Assembly: GCA_015233265.1 (NCBI GenBank)
Contig: JADFXZ010000109.1
Coordinates: 1 to 7,544, forward strand
DNA from: Nitrospirota bacterium
GTDB lineage: Bacteria > Nitrospirota > Thermodesulfovibrionia > Thermodesulfovibrionales > Magnetobacteriaceae
Reading direction: 5' to 3'
DNA length: 7,544 nucleotides
Each line of letters opens with the position of its first letter. Position 1 is the first letter of the stretch. The notes under the pieces were generated by a model, which searched no databases, was not told the DNA's origin, and saw only the letters and a list, made by a program, of their open reading frames with translations. The position numbers and the translations under genes are program-made. This document shows, piece after piece, positions 6,807 to 7,544 of the stretch.

Positions 6807-7247
6807 TTATCTGCATTGTCTGCAAATCCCATAAATCTCCAGCTTATGCCGCTGCGGGATAAATTCGTTGTCCGCGGCCAGCTTATTCTGAAGCATTTCA
6901 ATTGTACTGTCGTGCACCTCGATAAACACCCCGCACTTCAGGCAGATGAGATGGTCATGGTGGTCTTGGCCAAAGTGCTTCTCGAATCTTGCCTTGTCGT
7001 TGCCTATCTTTATCTCATCCGCAATGCTGCATTCTACGAGAAATTTCATGTTGCGATGAACTGTGGCATATCCAATGTCCACATGCCTTTGTCTGACGAT
7101 ATTGTATAAATCCTCGACGGTCAGATGTTTCACGGACGAGAGAAAAGTCTCTAGTATGGCCTCCCTCTGGGTTGTGTAGCGCAGGCCGCGTGATTTGAGA
7201 CATTCGATGAATATCTCCCGTGCCTCTTTTAGCTCAGCCGTCGACAT
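6807..7247 (-). CDS. fur: Fur-family metal-dependent transcriptional regulator
   Basis: This 146-residue protein is the normal length for Fur. It is a dimeric, metal-responsive DNA-binding regulator. The winged helix (about 22-88) contains GLRYTTQREAILE (21-33), HLTVEDLY (41-48) and the recognition helix IGYATVHRNMKFL (58-70). Metal ligands expected of Fur are present by alignment with E. coli Fur: His41, Glu89, His97 and His99 in HHDH (96-99), Glu110, Glu117 and His134. The structural zinc site is C102-x2-C105 plus C142-x2-C145. Glu at 110, where PerR has Asp, argues against PerR. Three features are odd: His64 replaces the usual Tyr of TVYR, His112 is extra, and no clear Shine-Dalgarno precedes the ATG. 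The only in-frame start is ATG at 7247, because no other start codon lies before the stop at 7284-7286. Matching boxes before this gene and before the pump suggest autoregulation and control of efflux. Fur itself is the best fit by ligands and boxes; Mur or Nur variants cannot be excluded. Confidence 0.92.
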   Translation of the reverse strand: MSTAELKEAREIFIECLKSRGLRYTTQREAILETFLSSVKHLTVEDLYNIVRQRHVDIGYATVHRNMKFLVECSIADEIKIGNDKARFEKHFGQDHHDHLICLKCGVFIEVHDSTIEMLQNKLAADNEFIPQRHKLEIYGICRQCR

Positions 7248-7273
7248 TTCAACGTTGATCTGGTTTAATAATA

Positions 7274-7290
7274 ATGATAAGCATTATCAT
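7274..7290. promoter_or_regulatory. Fur box overlapping the promoter of the regulator gene
   Basis: ATGATAAGCATTATCAT is a 17-bp dyad (8-1-8) in which only the innermost pair is mismatched. Its core TGATAAG-C-ATTATCA is one base from the 7-1-7 Fur consensus. It covers the -10/start region of the predicted regulator promoter and ends 26 bp before the ATG at 7247. That placement is typical of autorepression. It shares ATGATA and CATTATCAT with the box before the pump operon. Confidence 0.78.
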
Positions 7291-7291
7291 A

Positions 7292-7321
7292 ACTTTACAT
7301 AAACCATTCTAAACTTGTCAA
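7292..7321 (-). promoter_or_regulatory. Sigma70-like promoter of the Fur-family gene
   Basis: The minus strand has a perfect -35 TTGACA (7316-7321), then 18 bp, then TAAAGT (7292-7297), a four-of-six match to TATAAT. An alternative -10, GATAAT, lies inside the adjacent Fur box but has no good -35 at proper spacing. In either case the Fur box would block polymerase. The leader would be about 38 nt. Confidence 0.5.
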
Positions 7322-7322
7322 G

Positions 7323-7341
7323 GCGTATAATTATCGTACGC
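7323..7341. repeat. 19-bp imperfect inverted repeat upstream of the regulator promoter
   Basis: GCGTATAATTATCGTACGC has seven of nine arm pairs complementary, with perfect outer GCGTA/TACGC arms. It ends one base before the -35 hexamer of the regulator promoter and lies in the short gap after the cbiM-like gene. It could be an operator or a weak hairpin. No T-run on the minus strand supports terminator function. Confidence 0.35.
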
Positions 7342-7364
7342 AATCTTCTGCGAATCATCATCTG

Positions 7365-7544
7365 TTAACCACCCAAGTCCTTTATGGCGTCCGGATTATG
7401 TTTCTGAAAATACCTAATCAGCAGCATCGTCACCATGCCCTCGATGATGCACAAAATAAACATATGGCCTACCGCCATTGCTGGGATAGTAATTCTAAGC
7501 GGATATGGGGCATAGAGGGGCCTGCCATCCGGGTCAGCGGCAAT
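7365..7544 (-). CDS. cbiM: CbiM/NikM-type cobalt/nickel ECF transporter substrate-binding membrane component, C-terminal 59 residues only
   Basis: The frame is open from the right edge to a TAA at 7365-7367, giving the last 59 residues. PLYAPYPLRITIPAMAVGHM followed by a hydrophobic helix with EGMVTMLL and a tail ending YFQKHNPDAIKDLGG matches the C-terminal end of CbiM/NikM proteins. Their usual pattern there is PLYAPY, then IPAM, then EG-VT. These inner-membrane proteins bind Co2+ or Ni2+ and work with CbiN, CbiQ and CbiO in energy-coupling-factor uptake. No cbiN/Q/O gene follows here, so any partners must be upstream, outside the window, or elsewhere. The gene is on the same strand as the regulator and 117 nt before it. 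Cobalt versus nickel cannot be decided from this fragment. Confidence 0.8.
   Translation of the reverse strand: MAADPDGRPLYAPYPLRITIPAMAVGHMFILCIIEGMVTMLLIRYFQKHNPDAIKDLGG

Noticed and set aside
7287..7361. 24-codon basic minus-strand frame between the cbiM-like gene and the regulator gene
   Set aside because: It runs through the regulator promoter and ends inside the Fur box, so it is probably chance. It does not resemble CbiN.
1..7544. CRISPR arrays, tRNA or rRNA genes, insertion sequences, toxin-antitoxin or phage-defence genes
   Set aside because: No direct-repeat array, structural RNA motif, transposase or terminal repeat was seen. Almost all of the window is metal transport and regulation.

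Overview
This window of about 7.5 kb reads as a leftward (minus-strand) metal-homeostasis cluster from a Gram-negative, two-membrane bacterium. It encodes a complete three-part envelope-spanning pump with a NodT-type outer-membrane lipoprotein, a periplasmic adaptor and an RND transporter. Sampled by eye, GC is near 55-60% in the RND gene and nearer 40-47% in the CDF gene. Protein style would fit Nitrospirota or a deltaproteobacterial-type lineage, but taxonomy cannot be settled from the sequence alone.

Layout in transcription order (right to left): (1) the 3' end of a CbiM/NikM-type cobalt/nickel uptake gene, running off the right edge; (2) a 117-nt gap with a sigma70-like promoter overlapped by a strong Fur box; (3) a complete Fur-family regulator; (4) a 115-nt gap with a second, closely matching Fur box, a TATATA element and a perfect 7-bp inverted repeat; (5) a compact operon of adaptor (czcB-like), HME-type RND pump (czcA-like) and NodT-family outer-membrane factor, in which the first two genes overlap by 8 bp and the last two lie 6 bp apart; (6) a 177-nt gap with a near-consensus sigma70 promoter and a degenerate third Fur-like site; (7) a cation diffusion facilitator (czcD-like), open from its ATG to the left edge and lacking only its C-terminus.

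The likely joint function is divalent-metal control. The CDF carrier would move metal from cytoplasm to periplasm, and the RND-adaptor-NodT pump would move it out of the cell. The Fur-family protein, placed between an uptake gene and the efflux operon, probably regulates itself and the pump through the paired boxes. The metal could be Zn, Co, Ni, Cd, Fe or Mn. The Cu/Ag methionine triad of CusA is not conserved, so copper or silver is less likely. The most notable points are a Fur-type operator in front of an efflux operon, where simple metal-dependent repression would be counterproductive, and an Asp-to-Asn change in the proton-relay motif of the RND pump.
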